Assembly: GCA_947396885.1 (NCBI GenBank)
Contig: OX377201.1
Span: 66,314,983-66,378,982, forward strand
Source: Heligmosomoides polygyrus polygyrus
Taxonomy: Eukaryota > Nematoda > Chromadorea > Rhabditida > Heligmosomidae
Direction of reading: 5' to 3'
Length of the DNA: 64,000 nucleotides
Shown here: piece after piece, positions 35,201 through 39,152 of the stretch
Layout: each line of letters starts with the position of its first letter
Position numbering within the stretch: position 1 is the first letter of the stretch
Notes under the pieces: generated by a model
Databases searched by the model: none
The model's input: only the letters and a program-made list of their open reading frames with translations
Told to the model about the DNA's origin: nothing
Made by a program: the position numbers and the translations under genes

Positions 35201-35742
35201 GTGTGGGGGCCTTTACGCCGCCAACGGCCCAACTTCCGACGTCCCAACTCTGCGCAGAGATGTATTGGAGTCGAGATTTTCGCAGAGAGAGGCGATTATG
35301 CCCATGTACAGCACTTGGGCCGTTCCGACGTACCGTTGAAATAGTCTCGTGGTGAGCAATAGGCATGCAATTCATTCAGACTATGCATAACACTGACCCT
35401 CGCACCTGTTGCACAACGCTCACCAGTAACAGAGATTCACCAAATGCCTCAAATAAGGGCGCTCTGATTCACCTCCTTACGATGACTGCAATTAGCGATT
35501 CCTCGAATTCCAGGGCCATCTGAGGACTTGCTGCCTGAGTCACCGTGGTGGAGGACGTCTGCTGCATCTATGATTTCACCGATGAAGAGATTTTGGCACA
35601 CACTGCTATAACTACCGTCACGAATAACAGCTGCGATTAAGATTATCACCTTGTTTACTGGCTTTGTGTACTCGCTGTTGCAGAACAAACTATTTACTTC
35701 CCGACTCTTGGTTTCGACGCCAACCTACAAGAGGCAGTGTGA
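1911..35742 (+). CDS. Secreted mucin-like, CUB-like and EGF-like protein, 14 predicted exons (about 540 aa)
   Basis: This is the full span of a predicted gene. Exons: 1911-1955, 6859-6913, 7311-7505, 15867-15908, 16468-16512, 16698-16827, 16949-17084, 17545-17749, 18703-18768, 18851-18900, 22181-22311, 26744-27045, 34889-35050, 35684-35742. They sum to 1623 nt, exactly 541 codons with the stop, and every junction is phase compatible. Residues 1-20 form a Leu-rich signal peptide. Residues 20-150 are rich in Ser, Thr, Ala and Pro, as in O-glycosylated mucins. Residues 171-216 look helical with three N-glycosylation sequons. Residues 285-323 are a second Thr/Pro linker. Residues 323-405 resemble the second half of a CUB-like beta domain. 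Two Cys-rich EGF-like modules occupy about 430-467 and 468-520. No transmembrane anchor is seen. An extracellular matrix, cuticle or secretory role is inferred from composition only. I do not recognise an orthologue. The last exon is uncertain. Confidence 0.75.
1956..4590 (+). other. Intron 1, first part: no features recognised
   Basis: AT-rich sequence with short overlapping open frames on both strands (for example 2843-3217 minus and 2960-3223 plus) but no protein family, splice-compatible exon or repeat recognised. A lone copy of the TCGTTG-TGAATCC terminal motif of the hairpin MITE family lies near 3926. Confidence 0.4.
4591..4648. repeat. Small hairpin MITE (TGTTATAC family)
   Basis: TATGTTATACTTCGG at 4591 is mirrored by CCGAAGTATAGCATA ending at 4648, giving 15-bp arms with one mismatch around a GC-rich loop. 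The TGTTATACT terminus recurs at 5133-5269 and in part near 58280 and 58375, so it is a dispersed family. Confidence 0.7.
5133..5269. repeat. GC-rich MITE with TGTTATACT termini
   Basis: TGTTATACTTCCCGC at the left and GCGGGAGTATAACA at the right form inverted termini of a 137-bp GC-rich insertion in otherwise AT-rich DNA. Same terminal motif as the hairpin at 4591-4648. Confidence 0.65.
5290..5530. repeat. GC-rich MITE with inverted CACACTTYTGCGGC termini
   Basis: The left end (GGCACGCACACTTTTGCGGC) and the right end (GCAGAAGTGTGCATGGGCC) are inverted and match the better preserved element at 35068-35214. The interior is GC-rich and diverged. Confidence 0.55.
5600..5745 (+). repeat. tRNA-derived SINE, diverged copy
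   Basis: The segment carries a degraded tRNA head (GCCGGTGGTGGTAAGGC, then a B-box remnant before TCCCGCCTGGCGC) and a tail resembling GTTTTCATCGGAATAGAACATC. The same head and tail occur at 34402-34540 and, inverted, at 38722-38870. The B-box is GGCTTGACTCC instead of GGTTCGAGTCC, so RNA polymerase III promotion is probably lost. Confidence 0.6.
5746..6858 (+). other. Intron 1, last part: no features recognised
   Basis: AT-rich sequence with a short AAAGATA microsatellite near 6472-6510. No coding exon or family repeat recognised. Confidence 0.4.
6859..6913 (+). CDS. Exon 2: start of Ser/Thr-rich region
   Basis: Acceptor CGTTTCAG, donor GTGAGT, phase 0 in and 1 out. It reads INSQDG followed by a run of Ser and Thr. 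It joins exon 1 in frame and places the signal-peptide cleavage region at the junction. Confidence 0.8.
7311..7505 (+). CDS. Exon 3: main Ser/Thr-rich mucin-like exon
   Basis: Acceptor TGTTTCCAG, donor GTAGG, phase 1 in and 1 out. Sixty-five codons, dominated by Ser, Thr and Ala (for example [20 protein letters not shown]), ending in TLPATG. A low-complexity composition of this type is expected to be heavily O-glycosylated. Confidence 0.8.
8818..8960. mobile_element. hAT-like MITE inside RTE-A copy 1
   Basis: TATACATTGG at the left and CCAGTGTATA at the right are inverted ends of a 143-bp insert absent from RTE-A copies at 13609 and 49540. CTGAATAA on the left and CTGAATGG on the right fit a decayed 8-bp target duplication. 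The interior is rich in TTCGGATATC-like and ATTCGA-like motifs. The same insert sits at the same site in RTE-A copy 5 (39377-39518). Confidence 0.75.
9563..9735 (+). mobile_element. RTE-C 3' end inserted in RTE-A copy 1
   Basis: It reads [20 protein letters not shown] then [10 protein letters not shown], the terminal segment of the RTE-C protein (compare 33070-33200), followed by a GAA-rich tail near 9715-9735. RTE-A sequence resumes downstream. A 5'-truncated target-primed insertion is the simplest reading. Confidence 0.75.
10062..10938. other. Intronic stretch with unassigned open frames
   Basis: Overlapping open frames at 10362-10817 (plus) and 10537-10809 (minus) have no recognisable motif and lack splice sites compatible with the host gene. 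Nothing else recognised. Confidence 0.35.
10939..11045 (+). repeat. Degenerate GAAAACAGAAAA simple repeat
   Basis: About 107 bases made of imperfect units of the type GAAAACAGAAAACCA. Purine-rich on the plus strand. No coding sense. Confidence 0.85.
11668..12357 (+). mobile_element. RTE-A copy 2, 5'-truncated
   Basis: It starts abruptly in the end of the RT domain ([12 protein letters not shown], with F for L) and runs through the C-terminal region: [42 protein letters not shown] and the final [13 protein letters not shown], followed by a stop at about 12355. The frame at 11720-12355 is open for 211 codons except where it enters out of phase at its start. 5' truncation is typical of target-primed reverse transcription. 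Confidence 0.88.
12632..14290 (+). CDS. RTE-A reverse transcriptase (partial, open for 552 codons)
   Basis: Read in order: end of the endonuclease domain with [13 protein letters not shown]; a linker; then RT motifs [76 protein letters not shown], and the catalytic [11 protein letters not shown] box with both Asp present. The native start is missing because the copy is 5'-truncated, so the first ATG is not meaningful. The stop at 14288-14290 is a frameshift product; the YLGREANM continuation is followed by the C-terminal region in other frames. Product role: target-primed reverse transcription of the element RNA in the nucleus. Confidence 0.9.
   Translation: MQVIVVVAIDHIIFNRKYCLTDVSVVPKFYTGSDHRLLRARFRFSRQGEKAAKFKKRNPRTTINWDLYTSLVGLWEDDVMDNVDEEYDRFVHHLHDSAKGAESLKTTKRRLSPETLELIRQRGAARASGNYQLTSELAKLCRAAIKEDLKERRAEVLAEAAEAGLSIRNARRNFANFKTKMTALRRPDGTITSSRSTMEKVIHDFYSDLFDSHVHLPPCHLPQDGYVVPSVLSSEIRHAISSVKKRTAPGPDKIRAEHLKNLPPALINTLARLFTRYLSECKVPSQWKTSRSVLLYKKGDVHDIGNYRPICLLSVVYKLFTRVILNRISRTLDEGQPCEQAGFRRGFSTIDHIHTITKLIEVSREYKLPLCLTFIDLKKAFDSVETEAVMEALLTQGVPTQYIRVLRELYSGFTTKISPFYNDVVIDVKRGVRQGDTISPKLFSATLENVMRELKWEDMGVKVGGWQLHHLRFADDIVLITPSISQAERMLADFDRVCGSVGLQLNLTKTMFMKNGWVSDAPFSLNGTNVSECSSYVYLGREANMTNDLDQS
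12655..14880 (+). mobile_element. RTE-A copy 3, best-preserved RT domain
   Basis: A 5'-truncated RTE-type element beginning in the last part of the endonuclease domain ([15 protein letters not shown]). The RT region is open for over 540 codons. The C-terminal region shifts frame near 14280 and again near 14660. The 3' end is [14 protein letters not shown] followed by GGTGATACA short tandem repeats (14855-14877), the kind of microsatellite tail known for RTE-clade elements. It lies in intron 3, sense to the host gene. Confidence 0.92.
14369..14862 (+). pseudogene. RTE-A copy 3 C-terminal region, two overlapping frames
   Basis: Frame one (14369-14719) carries [18 protein letters not shown] and [16 protein letters not shown]. 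It goes off frame at [12 protein letters not shown]. Frame two (14599-14862) recovers [20 protein letters not shown] and ends [15 protein letters not shown] one-base loss near 14660 explains the shift. The Trp-Gly-His core and the GRPPTRW motif are typical of the post-RT region of RTE-type proteins. Confidence 0.85.
14881..15866 (+). other. End of intron 3, no features recognised
   Basis: No repeat family, exon or RNA gene recognised. A GTTCGATTCCAGG near 15500 resembles a B-box, but no A-box or acceptor stem accompanies it. Confidence 0.4.
15867..15908 (+). CDS. Exon 4: Ser/Thr-rich
   Basis: Acceptor AATTTCAG, donor GTGAGA, phase 1 in and 1 out. It reads [13 protein letters not shown] after the split Gly codon. 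Composition matches exons 2, 3 and 5. Confidence 0.75.
16468..16512 (+). CDS. Exon 5: Thr/Ser/Pro-rich
   Basis: Acceptor GGTTCCAG, donor GTACAG, phase 1 in and 1 out. It reads [14 protein letters not shown] after the split codon. The next potential acceptor (16550) meets an in-frame stop and is skipped. Confidence 0.7.
16698..16827 (+). CDS. Exon 6: end of Thr-rich region
   Basis: Acceptor ATTTCAACAG, donor GTGAGT, phase 1 in and 2 out. It reads [20 protein letters not shown], then a less biased segment containing [16 protein letters not shown]. Marks the transition from mucin-like to folded or helical sequence. Confidence 0.75.
16949..17084 (+). CDS. Exon 7: helical, N-glycosylated segment
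   Basis: Acceptor TTGCTTTCAG, donor GTATGG, phase 2 in and 0 out. It contains [16 protein letters not shown] and [20 protein letters not shown]. Three Asn-X-Thr sequons and regular Leu spacing suggest an extracellular helix or short coiled coil. Confidence 0.82.
17545..17749 (+). CDS. Exon 8: non-repetitive extracellular segment
   Basis: Acceptor ATTATACAG, donor GTAAGG, phase 0 in and 1 out. Sixty-eight codons starting [13 protein letters not shown] and ending [12 protein letters not shown]. An alternative donor at 17711 (also GTAAGG, same phase) would shorten it by 13 codons; both versions keep the frame. The first 14 residues are hydrophobic but too short and too late for a signal sequence. 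Confidence 0.72.
18703..18768 (+). CDS. Exon 9: Pro/Thr-rich linker
   Basis: Acceptor TTCCTGCAG, donor GTTAGT, phase 1 in and 1 out. It reads [20 protein letters not shown], a typical extracellular O-glycosylated linker. Confidence 0.75.
18851..18900 (+). CDS. Exon 10: Thr-rich linker, weak acceptor
   Basis: Acceptor TGTTAAAG is a poor match to consensus. The donor GTGAGT is strong. Phase 1 in and 0 out. It reads [16 protein letters not shown], in keeping with exon 9, and supplies the phase needed by exon 11. A shorter version from the CTCAG at 18876 is possible but breaks the phase. Confidence 0.55.
19090..19310 (-). repeat. Unnamed repeat R1, copy 1 (ICNQR-bearing)
   Basis: The minus strand shares AATTTG then TTTGTAATCAGCG with copies at 21500-21800 (plus), 23740-24085 (minus) and 24855-25215 (plus). 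The shared sequence translates here as [16 protein letters not shown]. The distal end merges into an ATTCGA-rich stretch. Confidence 0.6.
19310..19855. repeat. ATTCGA-rich repetitive stretches
   Basis: Dense TTCGAA and ATTCG motifs at 19310-19515 and again at 19785-19855, separated by unrelated sequence. The same motif clusters mark the subterminal regions of the hAT-like element at 29582-33069, so these are probably remnants of related non-autonomous elements. Confidence 0.6.
20370..20645. repeat. ATTCGA-rich element remnant ending in AAAAAGCTCAA
   Basis: Alternating CGATT, TTCG and TATTCGA motifs over about 230 bases, closing with GCCAAAAAGCTCAA at 20630. The same closing motif ends the ATTCGA block at 38611-39152, so this is one defined family. 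Confidence 0.65.
20690..21010. repeat. Dispersed repeat R2, copy 1
   Basis: Contains GATGACAGATTCCTGATGAGC and CACTCGTGATCAGCAACC, matched in order by about 24030-24300. The terminus-like TGATCAGCACCTCAAAT motif recurs at about 28760, 31690 and 52770 and resembles the ends of the foldback MITE at 43298-43614. Confidence 0.55.
21343..21374 (+). repeat. TAAA microsatellite
   Basis: Two runs of ATAAATAA units broken by TTTCAA. Simple repeat of the type often left by retroelement tails; no adjacent element body recognised. Confidence 0.85.
21500..21800 (+). repeat. Unnamed repeat R1, copy 2
   Basis: Matches the core of repeat R1; the frame with [15 protein letters not shown] is retained, flanked by frameshifted sequence. 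It lies in intron 10, which also holds R1 copy 1. Confidence 0.6.
22181..22311 (+). CDS. Exon 11: first strands of the CUB-like region
   Basis: Acceptor CCGCTTCAG, donor GTCAGT, phase 0 in and 2 out. It reads [20 protein letters not shown], then a segment with [18 protein letters not shown]. The alternating hydrophobic pattern suggests beta strands. LTVYNARTG resembles the LxVYDG strand of CUB domains. Confidence 0.78.
23247..23280 (+). repeat. TAAA microsatellite
   Basis: About eight perfect ATAA units. No neighbouring element boundary identified. Confidence 0.9.
23740..24085 (-). repeat. Unnamed repeat R1, copy 3, with long open frame
   Basis: Inverted relative to copy 4 at 24855-25215. 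The minus-strand frame is open for 113 codons (23727-24068) and aligns residue by residue with copy 4: [12 protein letters not shown] near the start, AQRFNRA in the middle, and [17 protein letters not shown] near the end. Confidence 0.65.
24030..24300. repeat. Dispersed repeat R2, copy 2
   Basis: Shares GACAGATTCGTGAGCAGCGT and ACTCGTGATCAGCACCTCAA with the copy at 20690-21010 in the same order. It directly abuts repeat R1 copy 3. Confidence 0.55.
24855..25215 (+). repeat. Unnamed repeat R1, copy 4, with long open frame
   Basis: Open for 125 codons (24842-25219). Blocks [21 protein letters not shown] and [16 protein letters not shown] align with copy 3. It contains a small internal duplication (GACTCCGTGAGC twice). 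No known family recognised. Confidence 0.65.
25220..26743 (+). other. Intronic sequence without recognised features
   Basis: Short open frames on both strands overlap each other between 25555 and 26210 but have no recognisable motif or compatible splice phase. No repeat family assigned. Confidence 0.4.
26744..27045 (+). CDS. Exon 12: end of CUB-like region and first EGF-like module
   Basis: Acceptor GTATTTCAG, donor GTAATG, phase 2 in and 1 out. The start, [20 protein letters not shown] followed by YAADW and ISYYS, continues the beta pattern of exon 11 (compare V-I-Y near the end of CUB domains). The end, [14 protein letters not shown] through [16 protein letters not shown], is an EGF-like module with seven Cys, one more than the standard six. 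Confidence 0.85.
27173..28430 (-). mobile_element. maT-type Tc1/mariner element, full length, degenerate
   Basis: CAGGGTGCTCCAAAATAACG at 27173 is matched in inverted form by CGTTATTTTCGAACACCTG ending at 28430, each flanked by TA, the Tc1/mariner target. Minus-strand reading gives a transposase with [35 protein letters not shown] in two frames and a third catalytic region SPTDYTTW. This matches the maT family (DD37D), known in nematodes. Frames are broken by several shifts, so it is inactive. It lies in intron 12, antisense to the host gene. Confidence 0.85.
27525..28186 (-). pseudogene. maT transposase relic
   Basis: Two overlapping minus-strand frames (27617-28186 and 27525-27803) split the catalytic region: [14 protein letters not shown] is in one, and the sequence after the HFNNAL block continues in another. 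The N-terminal HTH region is barely recognisable. At least two frameshifts and a stop near 27525 separate the blocks. Confidence 0.78.
29075..29581 (+). mobile_element. RTE-C copy, 5'-truncated, left half
   Basis: It reads [20 protein letters not shown], then [52 protein letters not shown], then RPKQGWLDT in a shifted frame. This is the post-RT region of an RTE-type family distinct from RTE-A and RTE-B. It stops at the CTAGATAC target duplication of the hAT-like element and resumes at 33070. Confidence 0.88.
29311..29577 (+). pseudogene. RTE-C C-terminal frame
   Basis: Open for 88 codons with [20 protein letters not shown] and [21 protein letters not shown] frameshift near 29555 moves the RPKQGWLDT continuation into another frame. 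Role as in other RTE proteins: the region after the RT domain, of uncertain biochemical function. Confidence 0.8.
30300..30463. repeat. Palindromic MITE with GATTCATCAAC termini
   Basis: Left arm (GGCCGAATTCATCAAC, then GGGTATGCGGG and GGGGTAGAGATA) is mirrored by the right arm (TATCTCTACCCC, then GTTGATGAATCCGGCC). The same terminus is seen at about 53440 and 63686. Nested in the hAT-like element. Confidence 0.75.
31078..31092 (+). repeat. Poly-G run
   Basis: An uninterrupted run of G inside an otherwise unassigned part of the hAT-like element. A 122-codon minus-strand frame (31025-31393) crosses it; no family recognised. Confidence 0.8.
33070..33221 (+). mobile_element. RTE-C copy, right half and GAT tail
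   Basis: Resumes with [20 protein letters not shown] and RADPATNRG, the C-terminal end of the RTE-C protein, then a stop and a GATGAT microsatellite (33203-33221) that is probably its 3' tail. Confidence 0.85.
33384..33695 (+). repeat. Degenerate GGACCAGTA minisatellite
   Basis: About 310 bases of variable 20-30 base units built from GGACCAGTA, CCAGTAATGGGGA and similar blocks. The minus strand happens to stay open for 136 codons (33293-33703) and reads as Leu/Pro/Tyr-Trp repeats, an artefact of the repeat. Confidence 0.8.
33684..33962 (-). pseudogene. Mariner transposase C-terminal frame
   Basis: Open for 92 codons: [40 protein letters not shown], then DDREQL. The third catalytic Asp is lost (Gly-Cys in place of Ser-Asp). 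Spacing after the second Asp is shorter than 34 because of a small deletion near SSTSPPHSP. Confidence 0.82.
33690..34385 (-). mobile_element. Mariner relic, DD34D type
   Basis: Minus-strand reading gives [20 protein letters not shown] (HTH end and linker) near 34350-34290, [12 protein letters not shown] with the first catalytic Asp near 34075, then [10 protein letters not shown] with the second near 33865. The site of the third Asp reads [10 protein letters not shown], so the residue is replaced. Multiple frameshifts. No inverted termini found. Distinct from the mariner at 1-899. Confidence 0.85.
34402..34540 (+). repeat. tRNA-derived SINE copy
   Basis: Head GTGCAAGGCGTAGCGTCC, B-box ATTCGAGTCCCGC, then CTGGCGCAAAGGTTTTGATAG and CAATAAAACAGCAC. 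Matches 38722-38870 (inverted) and 5600-5745. It lies in intron 12. Confidence 0.7.
34889..35050 (+). CDS. Exon 13: second EGF-like module
   Basis: Acceptor TTGTTTTCAG, donor GTAACC, phase 1 in and 1 out. It reads [35 protein letters not shown] and [20 protein letters not shown]. Seven Cys with a DPC opening and a final NMC, typical of an atypical EGF-like repeat. One module per exon, phase 1 on both sides, is the classic exon arrangement of shuffled extracellular modules. Confidence 0.85.
35068..35214. repeat. MITE with 20-bp CACACTTCTGCGGC termini, TA flanks
   Basis: AAGGCCCTCGCACACTTCTG at the left, mirrored at the right by CAGAAGTGTGTGGGGGCCTT with three mismatches. Flanking TA on both sides fits a Tc1/mariner-type target. 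The interior is GC-rich. Related to 5290-5530. Confidence 0.72.
35255..35350 (+). repeat. Dispersed repeat R3, copy 1
   Basis: CAACTCTGCGCAGAG, GTATTGGAGTCGAGAT, GCCCATGTACA and GCCGTTCCGACGTACCGTTG occur in the same order, inverted, at 54830-54945. Confidence 0.7.
35684..35742 (+). CDS. Exon 14: candidate terminal exon
   Basis: Acceptor CTGTTGCAG, phase 1 in. It reads [19 protein letters not shown] and then TGA at 35740-35742. The phase fits and the acceptor is good, but no polyadenylation signal follows closely. A competing plus-strand reading at 35540-35640 ([19 protein letters not shown]) also fits phase 1 but has a weak acceptor. Confidence 0.5.
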
Positions 35743-36036
35743 ACCGTGTAAAGCGAACAAGAGGCGAAACGCACCGTTGCCATCGTTAAATGATAGCAAA
35801 TTTGCCCAGCTCTAGAACTGACACATCACAAACTTGCTAACAACCTCTAAAAAGCCCTTGTAAGCTCTAAAAATTTGCCAGGCCATTTGTTGGTGTGTGA
35901 GACTTGAAGCTAGCGCCCTAACCATTTATTTATTTATTTGCACGAACCTCTCTTTCACTCTCATCTTGTTCTGGTCGGTTGCCCCAGGGCCCGGGTCCAA
36001 ATGCGACCGCGTACTGCCCAGAGACGGAGGAGGGTT

Positions 36037-36038
<2 letters not shown>

Positions 36039-36095
<57 letters not shown>

Positions 36096-36096
36096 T
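36039..36096 (+). repeat. TTTA microsatellite
   Basis: About 14 perfect TTTA units. On the minus strand this is an AAAT run lying 3' of the CR1-like element, so it may be that element's tail. Confidence 0.92.
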
Positions 36097-36099
36097 TCA

Positions 36100-37390
36100 G
36101 GACATGGGCCGCAGCCACATGTAGAAGTAGACTGTAAAAAAAACATCCACGGAGTGACAATAAAATACAATAAAAAGAGTACAAAAAACCTCCGATGAGA
36201 TTCATTGCAAACGCAACAGTGGATTCTTGAAACCACGCAGAGAAAGACCCAAGGCGTCTTGATTTGCATTCAAAACAAGGTTGAACTCCATTATACTCCT
36301 GTAGGTGAAGAAAGTTGTTCTGGCTCGCGATTTCACAACCGCAACATGGAGTCTGAGCTTACCCCTCTTATTGTCAGAGATGAACCGAAAAAGCAGAGTG
36401 GGCTAATAGAAACCTTTCCTGTGAGTATTTTGAAAAACATAAGAAGATCGAATATTTTCCTTCTACTGTGAAGACTTGGTAAAGGCAACATTCCTGCTCT
36501 CTCAGCACTATTTGGTATATGGTAGTAACTGATGCCGTAGCATCTCATCATAAGCTTACGAGTACAGGTGTTTTGAACGCTCTCCAGAAGTCTGATGTCT
36601 TTTTTCTTTGTAGGGTTGAAAACGATGGTTCCGCACTTTACGATGGGCCTTACATATGTTTTATATGCTCGAAGAAGAACATGAGGATCTCTGCTTCTTA
36701 AGGCCTTAAAAAGGATGTAGATGCGATAATTAGCTTTTTTAACCAATGATTTGTAGTGCAAGTCAAAACTCACGTCTCTAGGTATCAGGAAACCTAGGTC
36801 ACGAACTCCATTTACTGACTGTAAAGTGACACCTCTCCGTTTTATCCAGGGTTGCCACTGGCGCGATTCTCTCCAATAATAAAACAACGCGATTTTTCTG
36901 CTGCCAAAGGTACTTCCCATCTTTCAGCCCAGAAATCTATATGGTTCACCTTAATCTTTTCAAATCTTCTTTTCTAGTTCACCTTTTCTATAATCTATAT
37001 AGAATAGAAACTGTATCATCTGTCTTCTCAACGGTCTTGTAAATCTTAATGTCGTCGGCGTACATTTTGCGAACGACTCCGAACCTCGAAACCGATTGCG
37101 GCAGTTCGTAGGTGTACATCAGAAACAGCAAAGGGGAAAGTACCCCTTCTTGCGGTACTCCGCTGAACGTTTTAAAGACACTGGAATACTGTCCCTCTAT
37201 TTTGACCTGGTAAGTCCTTCCTGGGAGAAAATCTCGCAGAAGTTTCATCAGTGGAACTCTATCAAAAGCCTAGGAAAAGTCAAATATATAACACCTTTAC
37301 GCTTCTTTTCCTCTACAGCTTTTGTCCAGTCATTCAGTGCTGTGAGAGTGGCGGTCTCGATGGGCCTTCCTTTTAGGAATCCAAACTGAT
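36100..37390 (-). mobile_element. CR1-like non-LTR retrotransposon, 5'-truncated
   Basis: Minus-strand blocks in order: NQFGFLKGRPIETATLTALN (RT block with F-KGR), TFSGVPQEGVLSPLLF, MYADDIKIYKTVE with the catalytic YADD, then GVRDLGFLIPRDVSFDLHYK and ALRSRDPHVLLRAYKTYVRP, NPTKKKDIRLLESVQNTCTR. This order and the post-RT sequence are those of nematode CR1-group elements. It begins abruptly at 37390 and its 3' flank is an AAAT run. Confidence 0.85.
36333..37248 (-). pseudogene. CR1-like RT, two open blocks
   Basis: Frame 36988-37248 (86 codons) covers the catalytic region with YADDIK. Frame 36333-36920 (195 codons) covers the post-RT region ending ILTGKVSISPLCFFG. A short gap with at least one frameshift (36920-36990) and stops upstream separate them from the FLKGRP block. 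Not functional. Confidence 0.82.
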
Positions 37391-37660
37391 TACAGGAGAT
37401 AACCTTCTTCTCTTCCCTCCCACATGGTTCAGCGCCTCATCGTGGCGTGGGGTGGCAATGGGTGGCGAACTGCGATGTACAGCGGAGGTTTTCAATCTCC
37501 GGCAGGGTCTCCCAAGCTGAGAAGGAGTTCGACAATTCTTCGGAAGCCTAGCGAAGTCTGAATCACAGCACGCCCGAAGGCAAGAAAGGGGTGATATGAA
37601 CTCCGCACGGTGTGTGAGAGGAGTTAGACACCACAAACGGTTATCGGTATGTGATGTCTC

Positions 37661-38195
37661 ATCCGAAGAACGTCCGACTCCGTGCCCACCTTTTCGACTC
37701 CACTGTTCTTCCTGCTCTAACATATGCCTCAGAGACCTGGGCTATACGAAAGCAGGATGAGCATGCGATCAGCGTCGTGCAGCGTGGAATCGAGAGGACG
37801 ATGCTCGGAGTGACACGAGCCACGTAAGTGAGAGAAAGCCTCCGGAGTTCCAAGCTTCACCGACGTTCGAAGATCAGAGACGCTGTCGCGTGGGCCAAGT
37901 TGTCGAAGATTAGGTGGGCCGGCCACGTAATGCGCTTCGCAGACACCCGCTGGACGAGAGCCGTCACCGACTGGATTCCGCGGGATGTCAAGATAACACC
38001 AGGACGCCCACCAATGCGTTGGTCGGACTTCTTCGTTAAAGCCATGAACGACCGATATGACGCTCTTCGTGTCCCTCGAGCGAGGAGGATCCATTGGACC
38101 ACTCTGGCACACGACAGGGACGAATGGAGACGCTGCTGGCACCCGCTCGAGCAATTCGATGATCAACGGGACGACAGGTGATACAGGTGATACAG
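37661..38195 (+). mobile_element. RTE-A copy 4, 5'-truncated, inserted in RTE-C leader
   Basis: Starts at KNVRLRAHLFDS, contains [18 protein letters not shown], then an in-frame TAA where other copies read Gln in TRLTQVREG, and ends [13 protein letters not shown] plus three ACAGGTGAT tail units. It shares this stop and neighbouring substitutions with copy 6 (50430). The flanking GTGATGTCTC repeats are its target duplication. Confidence 0.88.
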
Positions 38196-38394
38196 GTGAT
38201 GTCTCCTCATGTGATGTCCGGCTCGCCATGCCCTGCAAAAAGTGCAAAAATGGCAACGGTTCGTTGACAGGCCCAGGTTGACAGGCCGGCTGATGGAGAA
38301 ACCTGTCACAAATCATGATCAAGAGTCGCAATGGAATCAGTGTGAAGGCTAGGACGTCACCCGGAAGTGATGCGCAGAACCCCGCCCGAGTTCT

Positions 38395-38610
38395 GTGGTC
38401 AGTATGCGAGGGCTACCGAGGGCAGAACAACCTCGGCCGAAGAAGCTAGTTCGAATTGGAACTCTGAATGTGGGAACAATGACCGGAAGATCCAGAGAAG
38501 TGGCCGACCTGATGAAGCGCAGAAGGATAGAAGTCCTGTACCTGCAGGAAACGAGATGGAAAGGGGCGAAGGCCAAGGAGATTGGAGAAGGGGTCAAGCT
38601 GTTCTACAAC
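38395..38610 (+). pseudogene. RTE-C endonuclease N-terminus
   Basis: It reads RIGTLNVGTMTGRSREVADL, then LMKRRRIEVLYLQETRWKGA and EGVKLFYN. The NVGT Asn and the QETRW Glu are the first catalytic positions of the AP-type endonuclease of non-LTR elements. The rest of the domain is missing because of the junction at 38611. Confidence 0.88.
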
Positions 38611-39152
38611 GATTTTCGAAGACGGCGAAAAGTCGTGTTATTCGATTGTTCGATTTTCGAAGACGGCGAAAAGTCGAGTTATTCGATTGTTCGATTCTCG
38701 AAGACTGCGAAAAATCAAGTTGTCATAACGATGTTTTGTTGCGATCAAAACTTCTAGCGCCAGGCGGGACTCGAACCCGCACCTCCCTCTAACCGGGCGA
38801 GAATGCTCTACGCCATTACACCACCGGCGCCGTTTGATCGAACGCAACATCCACACCTCGTGGGACCGATCAGCACCCACCCGTATCCGGGATGAGCTGG
38901 CCGCTGATATCAGCATGGAACCAGTTAAGCTGATGGTCTTGATAGAAACGATTCAAATCAGTTTCAAACTGATTTGAAAAATCAAGTTATTCGATTGTTC
39001 GATTTTCGAAGACGGCGAAAAGTCGAGTTATTCGATTGTTCGATTTTCGAAGACGGCGAAACATCGAGTTATTCGACTGCTCGATTTTCGAAGACGGCGA
39101 AAAATCGAGTTATTCAATTGTTCGACTTTCAAAAAAATTGCCAAAAAGCTCA
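38611..39152. repeat. ATTCGA-rich block with internal SINE
   Basis: CGATTTTCGAAGACGGCGAA units repeat at 38611-38720 and 38985-39110, bracketing a SINE at 38722-38870. It closes with GCCAAAAAGCTCAACACTAG next to RTE-A copy 5. The flanks are different elements (RTE-C and RTE-A), so this is not a clean insertion. Confidence 0.7.
38722..38870 (-). repeat. tRNA-derived SINE with intact A and B boxes
   Basis: On the minus strand, 38757-38831 reads as a tRNA-like head: a 7-bp acceptor stem (GGCGCCG with TGGCGCT, two GU pairs), A-box TGGTGTAATGGC, and a 5-bp T-arm around B-box GGTTCGAGTCC. The anticodon loop would be nine bases, so it is not a functional tRNA. A short unique region ending in AACAAAACATCG follows, shared with copies at 5600 and 34402. 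Confidence 0.72.

Larger units (their letters stand above)
37395..38610 (+). mobile_element. RTE-C 5' end with nested RTE-A insert
   Basis: Untranslated leader sequence (37395-37660 and 38196-38394) is followed by the endonuclease start at 38395. An RTE-A fragment interrupts the leader at 37661-38195 with a 10-bp duplication, GTGATGTCTC, on both sides (37651-37660 and 38196-38205). The coding part stops at LFYN (38610), where an ATTCGA-rich block begins. Confidence 0.82.

Noticed and set aside
35449..35688. 79-codon minus-strand frame with a GTAAGG donor-like end
   Set aside because: Overlaps two plus-strand readings compatible with exon 13. No start context or second exon on the minus strand. 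Left unassigned.
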